Origin: Mycolicibacterium parafortuitum
GTDB taxonomy: Bacteria > Actinomycetota > Actinomycetes > Mycobacteriales > Mycobacteriaceae
Assembly: GCF_002086815.1 (NCBI RefSeq)
Contig: NZ_MVID01000003.1
Location: 186,001 to 250,000, forward strand
DNA: 64,000 nt
Direction of reading: 5' to 3'
The position numbers and the translations under genes are program-made. Below, piece after piece: positions 55,412 to 63,825 of this stretch. Every line of letters starts with the position of its first letter. Within the stretch, counting starts at the first letter, position 1. The notes under the pieces were generated by a model. The model did no database searches and was not told the origin of the DNA. It saw only the letters and a list, made by a program, of their open reading frames with translations.

Positions 55412-56929
55412 TCAGTCGGTGGGCTTGTCGTCGAACACGGTGGACCCGATGCGGGCGTAGAGCTCCGGCTTGGCCTTGCGCCAGTACAGGGCCACCGCGA
55501 TCGACCCGAACAGCAGCGTCAGCAGGATGTACGGGATCAGCTTGAAGAACAGCGTTTCCGAGGCGGTTCCCGCGGCCGCGGACATGTTCGAGGCCATCAG
55601 GTAGATGACGTAGACCATGCCGGCACCGCCGATGATCGGAGCGGCCAGGGTGCGCCACCAGCTGGCGGTCTCCGGATGTTGCTTCTTGACGTGGAAGTAC
55701 ACCACCGTGGCGATCGACGACATCGTCTGCACCGTCAACAGGCACAGCGTGGCCAGGATCGCCACCAGCACGAACAACACGGCGTAGGGGTCCGAGCCGC
55801 TGGCCGCGCACACGATCAGGACGATGGCGGCAAAAGCGCTCTGGGCCAGCGACGCGACATACGGTGAGGCGTGTTTGGGGTGCGCCTCCCCGAGACGACG
55901 GGGCAGCAGCCCGTCGCGCCCGAAGGCGAACAGGTAACGCGCGGCGGAATTGTGGATCGCCAGCGCGCAGGCGAACGAACCGCCGACCATCAGCCATTCG
56001 AAGACGACGATCGCCCACTGGCCCAGGTACTGCTGAGTCGGCGCGTAGATCAGGTCGAACGGCGTTGCGCCGGAGGATAGTTCGACCGCCTTGGCGGGAC
56101 CATTGCCCACGATCATGCCCCACGCGATAAAGGTGTAGAACACGCCGATCCCGATGACGGCGATCATGGTGGCCTGCGGGACGATCTTCTTCGGGTTCTT
56201 CGACTCCTCGCCGTAGATCGCGGTGGACTCGAACCCCACCCACGACCAGAACGCCATCAGCAGGCCCAGACCCACCACGCCGCCGGCGACTCCGTTGGTG
56301 CTCAGCGCGCTCACCGGGTTCAGCGACTCCCAGCTCATCCCCTCCGGATGATGCACCAGTGACGCCGTGGCGGTCAGACTCAGCATCACGATCTCGGCGA
56401 CCAGCACCGCACCCAGCACCTTGGCGGCCACCGAGATGTCCCAATGCGACAGGGTGGCGATGACGATCACGCCGATCGCCGCATAGACCAGCCACGGCAG
56501 GTCGATTCCGAACTGCGCGGACATCGCCTGGTCGGCGAAGACGGAGAAGATGCCGATGAGACCGGCTTCCATCGTCATGTAGGTGAACATCGACATCACC
56601 CCGGCGGGCAAGCCGGGAATCTTCGACCAGCCGCGGGAGACGAACGTGTAGAACGCCCCGGCAGCGGTGATATGCCTTGCCAGAGCGATGAATCCGACGC
56701 TGAAGATGCTCAGCACGACGGTGGCGATGATGAAGCCGGCCGGGGCGCCCAAGCCGTTACCGAATCCGACCGCCACCGGCAGGTTGCCCGTCATCGCGGT
56801 GATCGGCGCCGAGAACGCCACCACCATGAACACCACGCCGGCCAGTCCGATGGCGCCCCGCTTGAGGGTGTGACCCTCGCCGGATTGGGTGGCGGCGACC
56901 TGCGCCGGGGGGTCTGAACGGAGCGCCAT
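55412..56929 (-). CDS. APC-family amino acid/amine permease
   Basis: A 505-residue 12-helix transporter. The APC features are GAIGLAGVVFMVVAFSAPITAM with an unwound G-x-G-type first helix, FYTFVSRGW, FWSWVGFESTAIYGEESKNPKK, and AARYLFAFGRDGLLPRRLGEAHPKH. The substrate should be an amino acid or amine and presumably feeds the gamma-glutamylation pathway encoded leftward. It shares a 28-bp upstream element with the regulator/array intergenic region but is on a separate transcript. Confidence 0.92.
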   Translation of the reverse strand: MALRSDPPAQVAATQSGEGHTLKRGAIGLAGVVFMVVAFSAPITAMTGNLPVAVGFGNGLGAPAGFIIATVVLSIFSVGFIALARHITAAGAFYTFVSRGWSKIPGLPAGVMSMFTYMTMEAGLIGIFSVFADQAMSAQFGIDLPWLVYAAIGVIVIATLSHWDISVAAKVLGAVLVAEIVMLSLTATASLVHHPEGMSWESLNPVSALSTNGVAGGVVGLGLLMAFWSWVGFESTAIYGEESKNPKKIVPQATMIAVIGIGVFYTFIAWGMIVGNGPAKAVELSSGATPFDLIYAPTQQYLGQWAIVVFEWLMVGGSFACALAIHNSAARYLFAFGRDGLLPRRLGEAHPKHASPYVASLAQSAFAAIVLIVCAASGSDPYAVLFVLVAILATLCLLTVQTMSSIATVVYFHVKKQHPETASWWRTLAAPIIGGAGMVYVIYLMASNMSAAAGTASETLFFKLIPYILLTLLFGSIAVALYWRKAKPELYARIGSTVFDDKPTD

Positions 56930-56991
56930 ACAGAGCCTGCCTTTCGTCGATGGTGACGTGAGTCACTGAACTGACAGGAGCGTAAGGGCCT

Positions 56992-57019
56992 AAAGAACTA
57001 AAAACAAGACCTATAGACC
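56992..57019. promoter_or_regulatory. Composite operator B upstream of the permease
   Basis: On the minus strand, GGTCTATAGGTC (57019-57008), two bases, then GTTTTTAGTTCTTT (57005-56992). The 14-mer is identical to that in operator A and the 12-mer is closely related. It lies 62 bases upstream of the permease start codon, the same distance as operator A from the SDR start at 54440. Confidence 0.75.
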
Positions 57020-57078
57020 AATGTTTACAATTGTGGCGCGCAGCACAAAACCGCGGGAGAGCCCGGGTTCGGCGGGAC

Positions 57079-57942
57079 TCAGCGCTGAAGCAACTCGAGC
57101 AGATAAGCCCCGTAGCCCGACTTGAGCAGAGTGTGCGCCCGCTCTTCGAGCGCGTCATCGTCGATGTAGCCGAGCCGCCACGCCACCTCTTCGGGCACGC
57201 TGATCTTCAGCCCCTGCCGCCGCTCGATGGTGCGCACGAAATCGGCGGCGTCGAGCAGAGAGTCGAAGGTGCCGGTGTCCAGCCACGCGGTGCCGCGCGC
57301 CAGCACCTCGACGCTGAGCCGGCCCTGCTGCAGGTAGGTCTGGTTGATCTCGGTGATCTCGTACTCGCCGCGTGCGGATTTCCTTAGCCCGCGGGCGATC
57401 TCGACGACGTCGTGGTCGTAGAAGTACAGCCCGGGCACCGCGTAGTGCGATGTCGGGGTGGCGGGTTTCTCCTGTAGCGACAGCGCGGTGCCGTCGGGTG
57501 CGAAGTCGACGACACCGTAGTCCGACGGGTTCGCCACCCAGTACGCGAAGATCGCTCCGCCGCGGACGTCGCGGAAGCGCTGCAGGCTGGTACCCAGGCC
57601 GGGGCCGTAGAAGATGTTGTCACCCAACACCAGTGCGACGGATTCGGAACCGATGTGCGACGCTCCGATCACGAACGCCTGCGCGAGCCCGTCCGGCTCG
57701 TCCTGCACCGCGTAGGTCAGGTCGATCCCGAACGCCGAGCCGTCGCCGAGCAGCCGGCGGAAGTCCGGCGCGTCCTGTGGGGTGGTGATCACCAGGATGT
57801 CGCGGATTCCCGCCATCATCAACGTGCAGAGCGGGTAGTAGATCATCGGCTTGTCGTACACCGGCATCAACTGCTTGCTGACGCCCAGCGTGATCGGGTA
57901 CAGCCTGGTGCCCGATCCGCCGGCCAGCACGATGCCGCGCAT
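57079..57942 (-). CDS. rmlA: Glucose-1-phosphate thymidylyltransferase
   Basis: A 287-residue first enzyme of dTDP-L-rhamnose synthesis, needed for the arabinogalactan linker. It has [37 protein letters not shown], and [13 protein letters not shown], all diagnostic of RmlA. The ATG shares its A with the TGA of the upstream gene. The pairing with a small Rv0333-like gene is the same as in M. tuberculosis (Rv0333-Rv0334). Confidence 0.96.
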   Translation of the reverse strand: MRGIVLAGGSGTRLYPITLGVSKQLMPVYDKPMIYYPLCTLMMAGIRDILVITTPQDAPDFRRLLGDGSAFGIDLTYAVQDEPDGLAQAFVIGASHIGSESVALVLGDNIFYGPGLGTSLQRFRDVRGGAIFAYWVANPSDYGVVDFAPDGTALSLQEKPATPTSHYAVPGLYFYDHDVVEIARGLRKSARGEYEITEINQTYLQQGRLSVEVLARGTAWLDTGTFDSLLDAADFVRTIERRQGLKISVPEEVAWRLGYIDDDALEERAHTLLKSGYGAYLLELLQR

Positions 57943-58310
57943 CAGCCGGACAGATCCGCTTCGTCGAGGTCGGTGGCGGCCAGCGCGGCAGCCAGGTCGG
58001 GGTGCCGGAACACCGAGGTGACGTGGTCGTGCACCACCCGGAACGCCGATGCCGCGGCGCCGGTCTCGCCGGTGACGGAGACGATCTGCTGTTCGGCCAC
58101 GACGACGCCGTCGTGGACGTAGATGCGGCCGGGTTCGACCTTCTCGTCGAGCGACTGCGCCCACTGGCGCAGTGCGTCATGTCCCTGCGCGGCGCCGTGG
58201 GCGTCGCCGATCTCGATGTCCTCGCTGGACAGCGACAGCAGCGTGTCGATGTCGCGGTCGTTGAGCGCGTCGTGCCAGGCGAGGACGGTGGCCAACTCCG
58301 ATGTGGTCAT
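57942..58310 (-). CDS. SnoaL/NTF2-like protein (Rv0333-like)
   Basis: A 122-residue cone-shaped NTF2-fold protein: helix [29 protein letters not shown], then a strand-rich remainder. The fold hosts isomerases, epoxide hydrolases and simple binding proteins; no catalytic set is certain. It is translationally coupled to rmlA (TGATG). The adjacency is conserved in mycobacteria, hinting at a link to rhamnose or envelope synthesis that remains unproved. Confidence 0.8.
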   Translation of the reverse strand: MTTSELATVLAWHDALNDRDIDTLLSLSSEDIEIGDAHGAAQGHDALRQWAQSLDEKVEPGRIYVHDGVVVAEQQIVSVTGETGAAASAFRVVHDHVTSVFRHPDLAAALAATDLDEADLSG

Positions 58311-58335
58311 GAGTCGAGCTTAGGCGGCGCGCCCG

Positions 58336-59082
58336 CTAGAACGGGGTGCGCTCCAGCCACGCGTCCCACACCGCGGAGTCGCCGAACACCTCCAGCCCGG
58401 CCGCGTCGGCGGGCTTGCGGCGGGTCAAGGCCAGCAGCAGCCCGGTCGCGGGTCCCCGCAGCGCGACGCTGCCCTTGCCGTGGTTGTGGGACCACCAGAT
58501 GCCGTCCTCGTCGTGCACGATGGTCCACTCGCCGGTCGGGCCGAGCTTCTCGTCGGTGGCGTGCAGGTGGATGGAGTTGTGCCGGTCCAGCGGGGGCGTC
58601 GCGTGCCGGCTGCTGGCGGCCAGTTCGATCCATTCGCTGATGCTGTCGGCGGCCAGGTCGGGCGCCAGCTCGAAGTCCGCGCCCAGGGCCATCGCGGCGT
58701 CGGCGTGGTGCACCAGGACCTCGTGCAGTCGCCTGCGCAGCCACCACCCGCCCGGGCGCGGGCCGACGAACGTCCACACCTTGGTGTCGGGGCGGGCCCG
58801 GTCCACGGCGTCGATCATCGCCTGCGCACCGCCGACGAACCAGTCGATCGCCGCGTCGGGATCCTCGGTCGGTCTGCCGTCGCGCACGTCGCGGGGGTCC
58901 AGCGGATCGGTCCGCCGCTCGCTGACGATCTGTGCGGCCCAACGGTTTCCGCGGCCGACGTGCCGGAACAACTGTTTGAGGGTCCAGTCCCCGCAGGTGG
59001 GCACCGGCGTGGCCGGGTCTGCCGATCGGATCAGGTCACCGAAGGCTCGAGTCTGCTCGAGCAGTGCTGCTCGGAAGTCCAC
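58336..59082 (-). CDS. Maleylpyruvate isomerase/DinB-type protein (Rv0332-like)
   Basis: A 248-residue mycothiol-dependent-isomerase-type protein. The N-terminal DinB-like bundle carries VPTCGDWTLKQLFRHVGRGNRWAA with a probable metal histidine, and RRLHEVLVHHADA has two more. The C-terminal MDMPI-like domain follows. It closely recalls M. tuberculosis Rv0332. The start GTG at 59082 gives a 2-base gap after the P450 gene; an ATG at 59139 would overlap it by 55 bases and is less likely. Confidence 0.82.
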   Translation of the reverse strand: MDFRAALLEQTRAFGDLIRSADPATPVPTCGDWTLKQLFRHVGRGNRWAAQIVSERRTDPLDPRDVRDGRPTEDPDAAIDWFVGGAQAMIDAVDRARPDTKVWTFVGPRPGGWWLRRRLHEVLVHHADAAMALGADFELAPDLAADSISEWIELAASSRHATPPLDRHNSIHLHATDEKLGPTGEWTIVHDEDGIWWSHNHGKGSVALRGPATGLLLALTRRKPADAAGLEVFGDSAVWDAWLERTPF

Positions 59083-59084
59083 CC

Positions 59085-60419
59085 CTACGAACCTAGCGCG
59101 GCGCGGGCGGTACCGAGTGTGATCGGCAAGGTTGACCATCCCCGTAAGACTCTGGTGTCGCGGCGCTGCCCGGATCCGGCGAGCCGGGCGCCGGGATAGC
59201 GTTCGAAGAACGTCCGTAACCCGACCTCGCCCTCGGCCCTGGCCAGCGCGGCGCCCAGACAGAAGTGCCTGCCGCCGGAGAAAGACAGATGCCTGCCGGC
59301 GTTGTCGCGTTCGATGTCGAACCGGTGTGGATCGGTGAACACCTGCGGGTCCCGGTTGGCGCCGGCGAGGTGCACGATCACCAGTTCACCGCGTTCGATG
59401 GGCGTGCCGGCGACCTCGACGGGGCGGCGGGCGTAGCGCGCGCTCATCTGCACCGGCGAGTCCAGCCGCAGGATCTCCTCGACGGCGTTCGGCCACAGCT
59501 CGGGCCGCTCGGCGAGCGTATCCAGATGCCCGGGGTCGTCGAGCAGCATCCGAATCCCGTTGCCCAGCAAGTTCACAGTGGTTTCGAAGCCGGCGGCCAG
59601 CACCAGCCCGGCGGTGGCCTGCAGTTCCCGCTCGGACAGCCGGCCGGTGTCGTCGGCGGCGGCGCTGGCCTGGATCAGCTGGCTCATCAGGTCGTCGCCG
59701 GGGTTGCGGCGCAGCTCCTCCATGTGGTCGCCGAGCCATGCGTTGAAACCGACGAGGCCCTTCTCCACCTGCTGGAACTGCCGCCAGGACAGCCCGATGT
59801 CGAGGCTGGGCGCACCGAGTTCACCGAACCGCAGGATGTGTTCGCGGTCGCGTTCGGGGACGCCGAGGATGTCGCTGATCACCGCGACGGGCAGTTGCGA
59901 GCAGTAGCGCTCGACGATGTCGACCACACCGGATTCGCGTTCGAGGTCGTCGAGGAGTCGGTCGGCGGTCAGCTGCACCCGGTCGCGCAGCCCGTTGACC
60001 GCGCGGGTGGTGAACACCGACGACACCAGCTTGCGACAGCGGGTGTGGTCGGGCGGTTCGATCGACAGCAGCGACGGCGGTTCGATCGGGTGCAGCAGGC
60101 CGGGATGGGTCTTTCGGTTGACCCACTGCAGCGGTTTGGGCAGACCACCGCCGAGTGAGGACACCCGGAAGTCGTCCGAGCGCAGGATCTCGTTGGCCGC
60201 CTGGTGGTCGACGGTCACCAGCACCACACGGCACCGCACCACGCGGCCGAGGCTGCGGACCTCGTCGGCGAACGCGCCAGGGTCGGCACGCACGGCCGGG
60301 TCGGCGATCAGCCGGGCCTGTGGATCGCCGCTGCGCCTCGCCGTGAACTTCGCCAGCCCGCGGATGACGCCGTGCAGCGCGACCCACCGGATACGTTGCC
60401 GCAGAGCATTGGCCGCCAT
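59085..60419 (-). CDS. Cytochrome P450, CYP140-like
   Basis: A 444-residue soluble P450. The oxygen-binding I-helix reads AGFETTVNLLG, the ExxR pair is EEILRL, and the heme-binding loop FSGGRHFCLGAALARAEGE contains the ligand Cys. The N-terminus (HGVIRGLAKF, then RLIADPAV) and the C-terminal RRDTRVLRGWSTLP agree strikingly with M. tuberculosis CYP140 (Rv1880c) as I recall it. Redox partners are not adjacent. The natural substrate of CYP140 is unknown. The ATG overlaps the stop of the DUF1330 gene by one base, so the two are coupled. Confidence 0.93.
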   Translation of the reverse strand: MAANALRQRIRWVALHGVIRGLAKFTARRSGDPQARLIADPAVRADPGAFADEVRSLGRVVRCRVVLVTVDHQAANEILRSDDFRVSSLGGGLPKPLQWVNRKTHPGLLHPIEPPSLLSIEPPDHTRCRKLVSSVFTTRAVNGLRDRVQLTADRLLDDLERESGVVDIVERYCSQLPVAVISDILGVPERDREHILRFGELGAPSLDIGLSWRQFQQVEKGLVGFNAWLGDHMEELRRNPGDDLMSQLIQASAAADDTGRLSERELQATAGLVLAAGFETTVNLLGNGIRMLLDDPGHLDTLAERPELWPNAVEEILRLDSPVQMSARYARRPVEVAGTPIERGELVIVHLAGANRDPQVFTDPHRFDIERDNAGRHLSFSGGRHFCLGAALARAEGEVGLRTFFERYPGARLAGSGQRRDTRVLRGWSTLPITLGTARAALGS

Positions 60420-60742
60420 CAGTTCACCTTAAGCAGGGGCCGCAGGTCGTCCAACCGGTCGAACAGGTGCCAGACGTAGGACGACGAGCCGTTCTCCCGG
60501 TGCGCGTGCAGTTCGGCCAGTTCGGGGTCGTTACAGTACCCGTCGAAGGCGTCCTTGGATTCCCACTCGACCAGGATCAGCACGGTGCGCGGCGCGATGT
60601 CGCCGGTGACCGATTCGCGGAACCGCCCCAGCGCGACGACCCGCCCGCCGTGCTTGGCGACTTCGGCGGGTGAGCGTTTGGAGTAGGCGAGGTACTCGTC
60701 GCGGTCGGCGACGTCGAACAGGTTCAGCGCGTAGACGGACAT
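60419..60742 (-). CDS. DUF1330/dimeric alpha-beta barrel protein
   Basis: A 107-residue ferredoxin-like dimeric-barrel protein: VYALNLFDVADRDEYLAYSK, GGRVVALGRF, and ILVEWESKDAFDGYCNDPE are the typical strand-helix units. Function unknown. One-base stop/start overlap (TGATG) with the P450 suggests it assists the same reaction or substrate. Confidence 0.82.
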   Translation of the reverse strand: MSVYALNLFDVADRDEYLAYSKRSPAEVAKHGGRVVALGRFRESVTGDIAPRTVLILVEWESKDAFDGYCNDPELAELHAHRENGSSSYVWHLFDRLDDLRPLLKVN

Positions 60743-60751
60743 GCCGCGACG

Positions 60752-62095
60752 CTACCCGCCCACCTCCGCGGGCCCGAGGCTGCGGCCGAGTGCGTGCACC
60801 CGCCAGCCCGCGTCGCGCCATCGGTCGATGTCGAGGCAATTGCGGCCGTCGACAATCACTTTGGCCCGTACGGTGGCGGCGAGCTCGCCGGGGTCCATCC
60901 CGACGAACTCGCTCCATTCGGTGAGCACCAGCACCGCGTCGGCGCGTTCGCACGCCTCTGAGGCCGTGGTGGAGTAGTTCAGCGTCGGGAACAGCCGGCG
61001 CGAGTTCTCCATCGCCTTGGGGTCGTAGACGTTGACGGTCGCGCCGTGTAACTGCAGCAGGCCGGCGACGTTGAGCGCGGGTGAGTCGCGCACGTCGTCG
61101 GATTCGGGTTTGAACGCCGCGCCCAGGACCGCGATGTTGGCGCCGAGCAGCGATCCGCCGCACGCGGTGGTGGCCAGTTCGACCATCCGGGTGCGGCGGC
61201 GCATGTTGATGCTGTCGACCTCGCGCAGGAAGGTCAGCGCCTGGTTGGCGCCGAGCTCGCCGGCGCGGGCCATGAACGCCCGGATGTCCTTGGGAAGGCA
61301 GCCACCGCCGAATCCCAGTCCCGCGGTGAGGAATCGGCGGCCGATGCGGTCGTCGTAGCCCAGTGCGTCGGCCAGCAGCGTGACGTCGGCGTCGGCGGCC
61401 TCGCACACCTCCGCGATCGCGTTGATGAACGAGATCTTGGTGGCCAGGAACGCGTTCGCCGCGACCTTGACCAGCTCGGCGGTCTGCAGGTCGGCGACCA
61501 GGAACGGGACACCGTCGGCCAGCAGCGGCGCGTAGAGCTCGCGAAGCACCTGCTCGGCGACGCGGGAACCCTTCTGCACCCCAAGCACAATGCGGTCGGG
61601 GTGCAGGGTGTCCTGGACGGCGAGTCCTTCGCGCAGGAACTCCGGATTCCACGCCACCTCGACGGTGACGCCGTCCGGAGCGAGGCCCGCGGCCCGCTCG
61701 ACCAGGTCTGCCGCCGTGCCCACCGGCACGGTCGACTTGCCGACGATCACCGCGGGTCTGCGCAGCAGCGGGACCAGGGTGTCGACGGCTTCGTGGACGT
61801 GCCGCAGATCGGCGCCGAAGTCGCCCTTCTTCTGCGGCGTTCCGACGCCGAGGAAATGCACGTCGGCGAATTCGGCCGCCTCGGCGTAGTCGGTGGTGAA
61901 GCGCAACCGGCCCGCTTCGATGTTGCGCCGCAACATGTCCGGGAGCCCGGGCTCGTAGAACGGGACCTCCCCGGCGGCCAGTTTGGCCACCTTGCCCGCG
62001 TCGGTGTCGACCCCGATGACCTGGTGGCCGAGTTCGGCCATCCCGGCGGCGTGGGTGGCGCCGAGGTAGCCGGTTCCGAACACGGTGCAACGCAT
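60752..62095 (-). CDS. udgA: UDP-glucose 6-dehydrogenase
   Basis: A 447-residue enzyme making UDP-glucuronate. The NAD motif is FGTGYLGATHA, followed by VGTPQKKGDFGADL; VGKSTVPVGT and VEVAWNPEFLREG are typical, the catalytic cysteine lies in GLGFGGGCLPKD, and NVYDPKAMENSRR marks the C-terminal domain. M. tuberculosis has a counterpart annotated udgA (Rv0322). It is nine bases from the DUF1330 gene but in the same orientation, upstream of it. Confidence 0.95.
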   Translation of the reverse strand: MRCTVFGTGYLGATHAAGMAELGHQVIGVDTDAGKVAKLAAGEVPFYEPGLPDMLRRNIEAGRLRFTTDYAEAAEFADVHFLGVGTPQKKGDFGADLRHVHEAVDTLVPLLRRPAVIVGKSTVPVGTAADLVERAAGLAPDGVTVEVAWNPEFLREGLAVQDTLHPDRIVLGVQKGSRVAEQVLRELYAPLLADGVPFLVADLQTAELVKVAANAFLATKISFINAIAEVCEAADADVTLLADALGYDDRIGRRFLTAGLGFGGGCLPKDIRAFMARAGELGANQALTFLREVDSINMRRRTRMVELATTACGGSLLGANIAVLGAAFKPESDDVRDSPALNVAGLLQLHGATVNVYDPKAMENSRRLFPTLNYSTTASEACERADAVLVLTEWSEFVGMDPGELAATVRAKVIVDGRNCLDIDRWRDAGWRVHALGRSLGPAEVGG

Positions 62096-62172
62096 ACCGC
62101 CATCAGTACCCGGTCGGGGTGAGCTGAAGCCGACGCGTCGTTGAGCGTCAGGCCAACGTCAGGTGTCGATCG

Positions 62173-63825
62173 CTAGCGCCCGGGTGCGCAGAACACCAGG
62201 AAGCAGCCGTCGCCGTTGATGTCGCCGGGAACACCGCTACCCCGGCTGCTGCCGCCCCTGCCGCTGTCGCCACGGCCGCTGCCGCTGTCGCCGCGGCCAC
62301 TGCTGCCCGACCCGGAACCGCTGCCCGACCCGGAACCGGCGCCGGGCCACTGCGGGCCCGACGGCCACTGCGGCGTCTTCGGAACCTCAGGCACCTGCGG
62401 CATCTGGGGAACCTGCGGAATCTGCGTCACCGGAGGCCTGGTGGTGGGCGGTTTCTGCGGCTGCCACGGGTTCTGGTAGTCGGAGTCGTCCGGTTCGTCG
62501 GGACGCTGGTTGGGCCAGGTCCACCGCGGCTGGTTCCACTGCGGCCGGGGAAGCACCACCACCGGAGGCGGCAGGACCACCGGCGCGACCACCGGAGGAG
62601 CCGCGGGTGCCGGAGCCGGCGCGGGTGCCGCCGGGGCGGGTGCCGGAGCCGGGGCCGCGGCGGGCGCGGGTGCGGGCGCCTGTTCGACGTAGACGGTGCG
62701 CGGCGCCTGCTGCGGCGCCTCCTGCGCGACCGGCACCGGCGGCTTGATCGTCTCCGCGGTCGACGGCGGAGGCGGCACGGTGGCGGCCTGCTGCTCGGCC
62801 GGGGCCGGCTCCGGTGCGGGGGCCTGGGTGCTGGGCACGATCGCGGCCTGCGCCGGGCTGGGCCGCTGGTCGGCGGTCGGGCGGATCGTGATGGCCAGCG
62901 AGATCACAAGGGCCACCACACCGACGACGAACAGCGACGTCAGCGCGCTGCCGACGAGCAGGAACGGTTTGCGTTCGTCGTCGACGGGCCGCATCTCGGT
63001 CGGGGCGAACTCGTCGACCACCTCGACGCCCAGCGGGGCGTCGGCACCCGCCAGCGCCAACTGGGTGTCCACGCCGGTGAGCCCGGCGACCAGCGAGCCG
63101 GCCGTCGGGCCGTCGGGATCCTGGGAGTACGCCAGCCCGACGGTGGTGGCTTCGAACGCCGGTGCGGACGCCGACGCGAGGGCGGCCCCGCGGGCCAGCG
63201 CCAGGTCGGCGTCATCGGGGGCGTGGACCGGAAGTTCGACGTGGTGGTCGAGATGGGCCTTGACCGAGCTGACGTCCACGCCGGAGCCGACGATGAAGAT
63301 GCCCTGCGGCGGGGAGTCCTGCGCAGCGGCGGCCGCGGCCATCTCGGTGAACACCGCCATCGCGTCGGCGCTGTGCAGGGTGCGGCTGAGCACCTTGACC
63401 ACGGAACCGTCGTCGGTCTGCACCACCGAGAGCGTCGCGGTGTCACGGTCGACGAACAGCAGCGCGGTGGTGTCGTACCCGACCGCGCGGCCGACGGCCT
63501 GCGCCAGCGAGGACGCGGCGTGGCTTTCGGCGACCAGCATGACGTCGTCGATGCCGTGGGTGGCCAGCGCGTCGCGCAGTGCGGTGGCCTCGTTGTGGTC
63601 GCTCCACGCGACACCGATGGATTTGAGGTGGTGCCCGCCGGTCTCCGCGCTCTCCTTGGTGCCGAGCACCGCCGAGACGACGTGCTGTGCGGCGTTTGCC
63701 GAACCGTCGTCAGTGCCGACCTCGAAGGTGTCGTGGTCGACGGTGACCCCGTCGGCTTTTTCGCCTTCGACCAGCACCATGCGCACCGTGGTAGGTGTCA
63801 TCGACACACCTAATACGATGTCCAC
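62173..63825 (-). CDS. Actin-like (DUF7159-type) membrane protein with Pro-rich ectodomain
   Basis: A 550-residue protein. The N-terminal 270 residues look like a reduced Hsp70/actin-like domain (VDIVLGVSMTPTTVRMVL; TALLFVDRDTATLSVV; IFIVGSGVD). R-K-P-F-L-L-V precedes a membrane helix at about 290-320. The outer tail is Pro/Ala-rich, then Trp/Gln/Pro-rich, then Gly/Ser/Arg-rich, ending in PGDINGDGCFLVFCAPG, which contains a calcium-loop-like DxNxDG and two cysteines. The start at 63825 has GGAGGGG upstream; an in-frame ATG 27 codons earlier is less credible. Function unknown; same overall design as the two Rv0312-like proteins. Confidence 0.8.
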   Translation of the reverse strand: MDIVLGVSMTPTTVRMVLVEGEKADGVTVDHDTFEVGTDDGSANAAQHVVSAVLGTKESAETGGHHLKSIGVAWSDHNEATALRDALATHGIDDVMLVAESHAASSLAQAVGRAVGYDTTALLFVDRDTATLSVVQTDDGSVVKVLSRTLHSADAMAVFTEMAAAAAAQDSPPQGIFIVGSGVDVSSVKAHLDHHVELPVHAPDDADLALARGAALASASAPAFEATTVGLAYSQDPDGPTAGSLVAGLTGVDTQLALAGADAPLGVEVVDEFAPTEMRPVDDERKPFLLVGSALTSLFVVGVVALVISLAITIRPTADQRPSPAQAAIVPSTQAPAPEPAPAEQQAATVPPPPSTAETIKPPVPVAQEAPQQAPRTVYVEQAPAPAPAAAPAPAPAPAAPAPAPAPAAPPVVAPVVLPPPVVVLPRPQWNQPRWTWPNQRPDEPDDSDYQNPWQPQKPPTTRPPVTQIPQVPQMPQVPEVPKTPQWPSGPQWPGAGSGSGSGSGSGSSGRGDSGSGRGDSGRGGSSRGSGVPGDINGDGCFLVFCAPGR

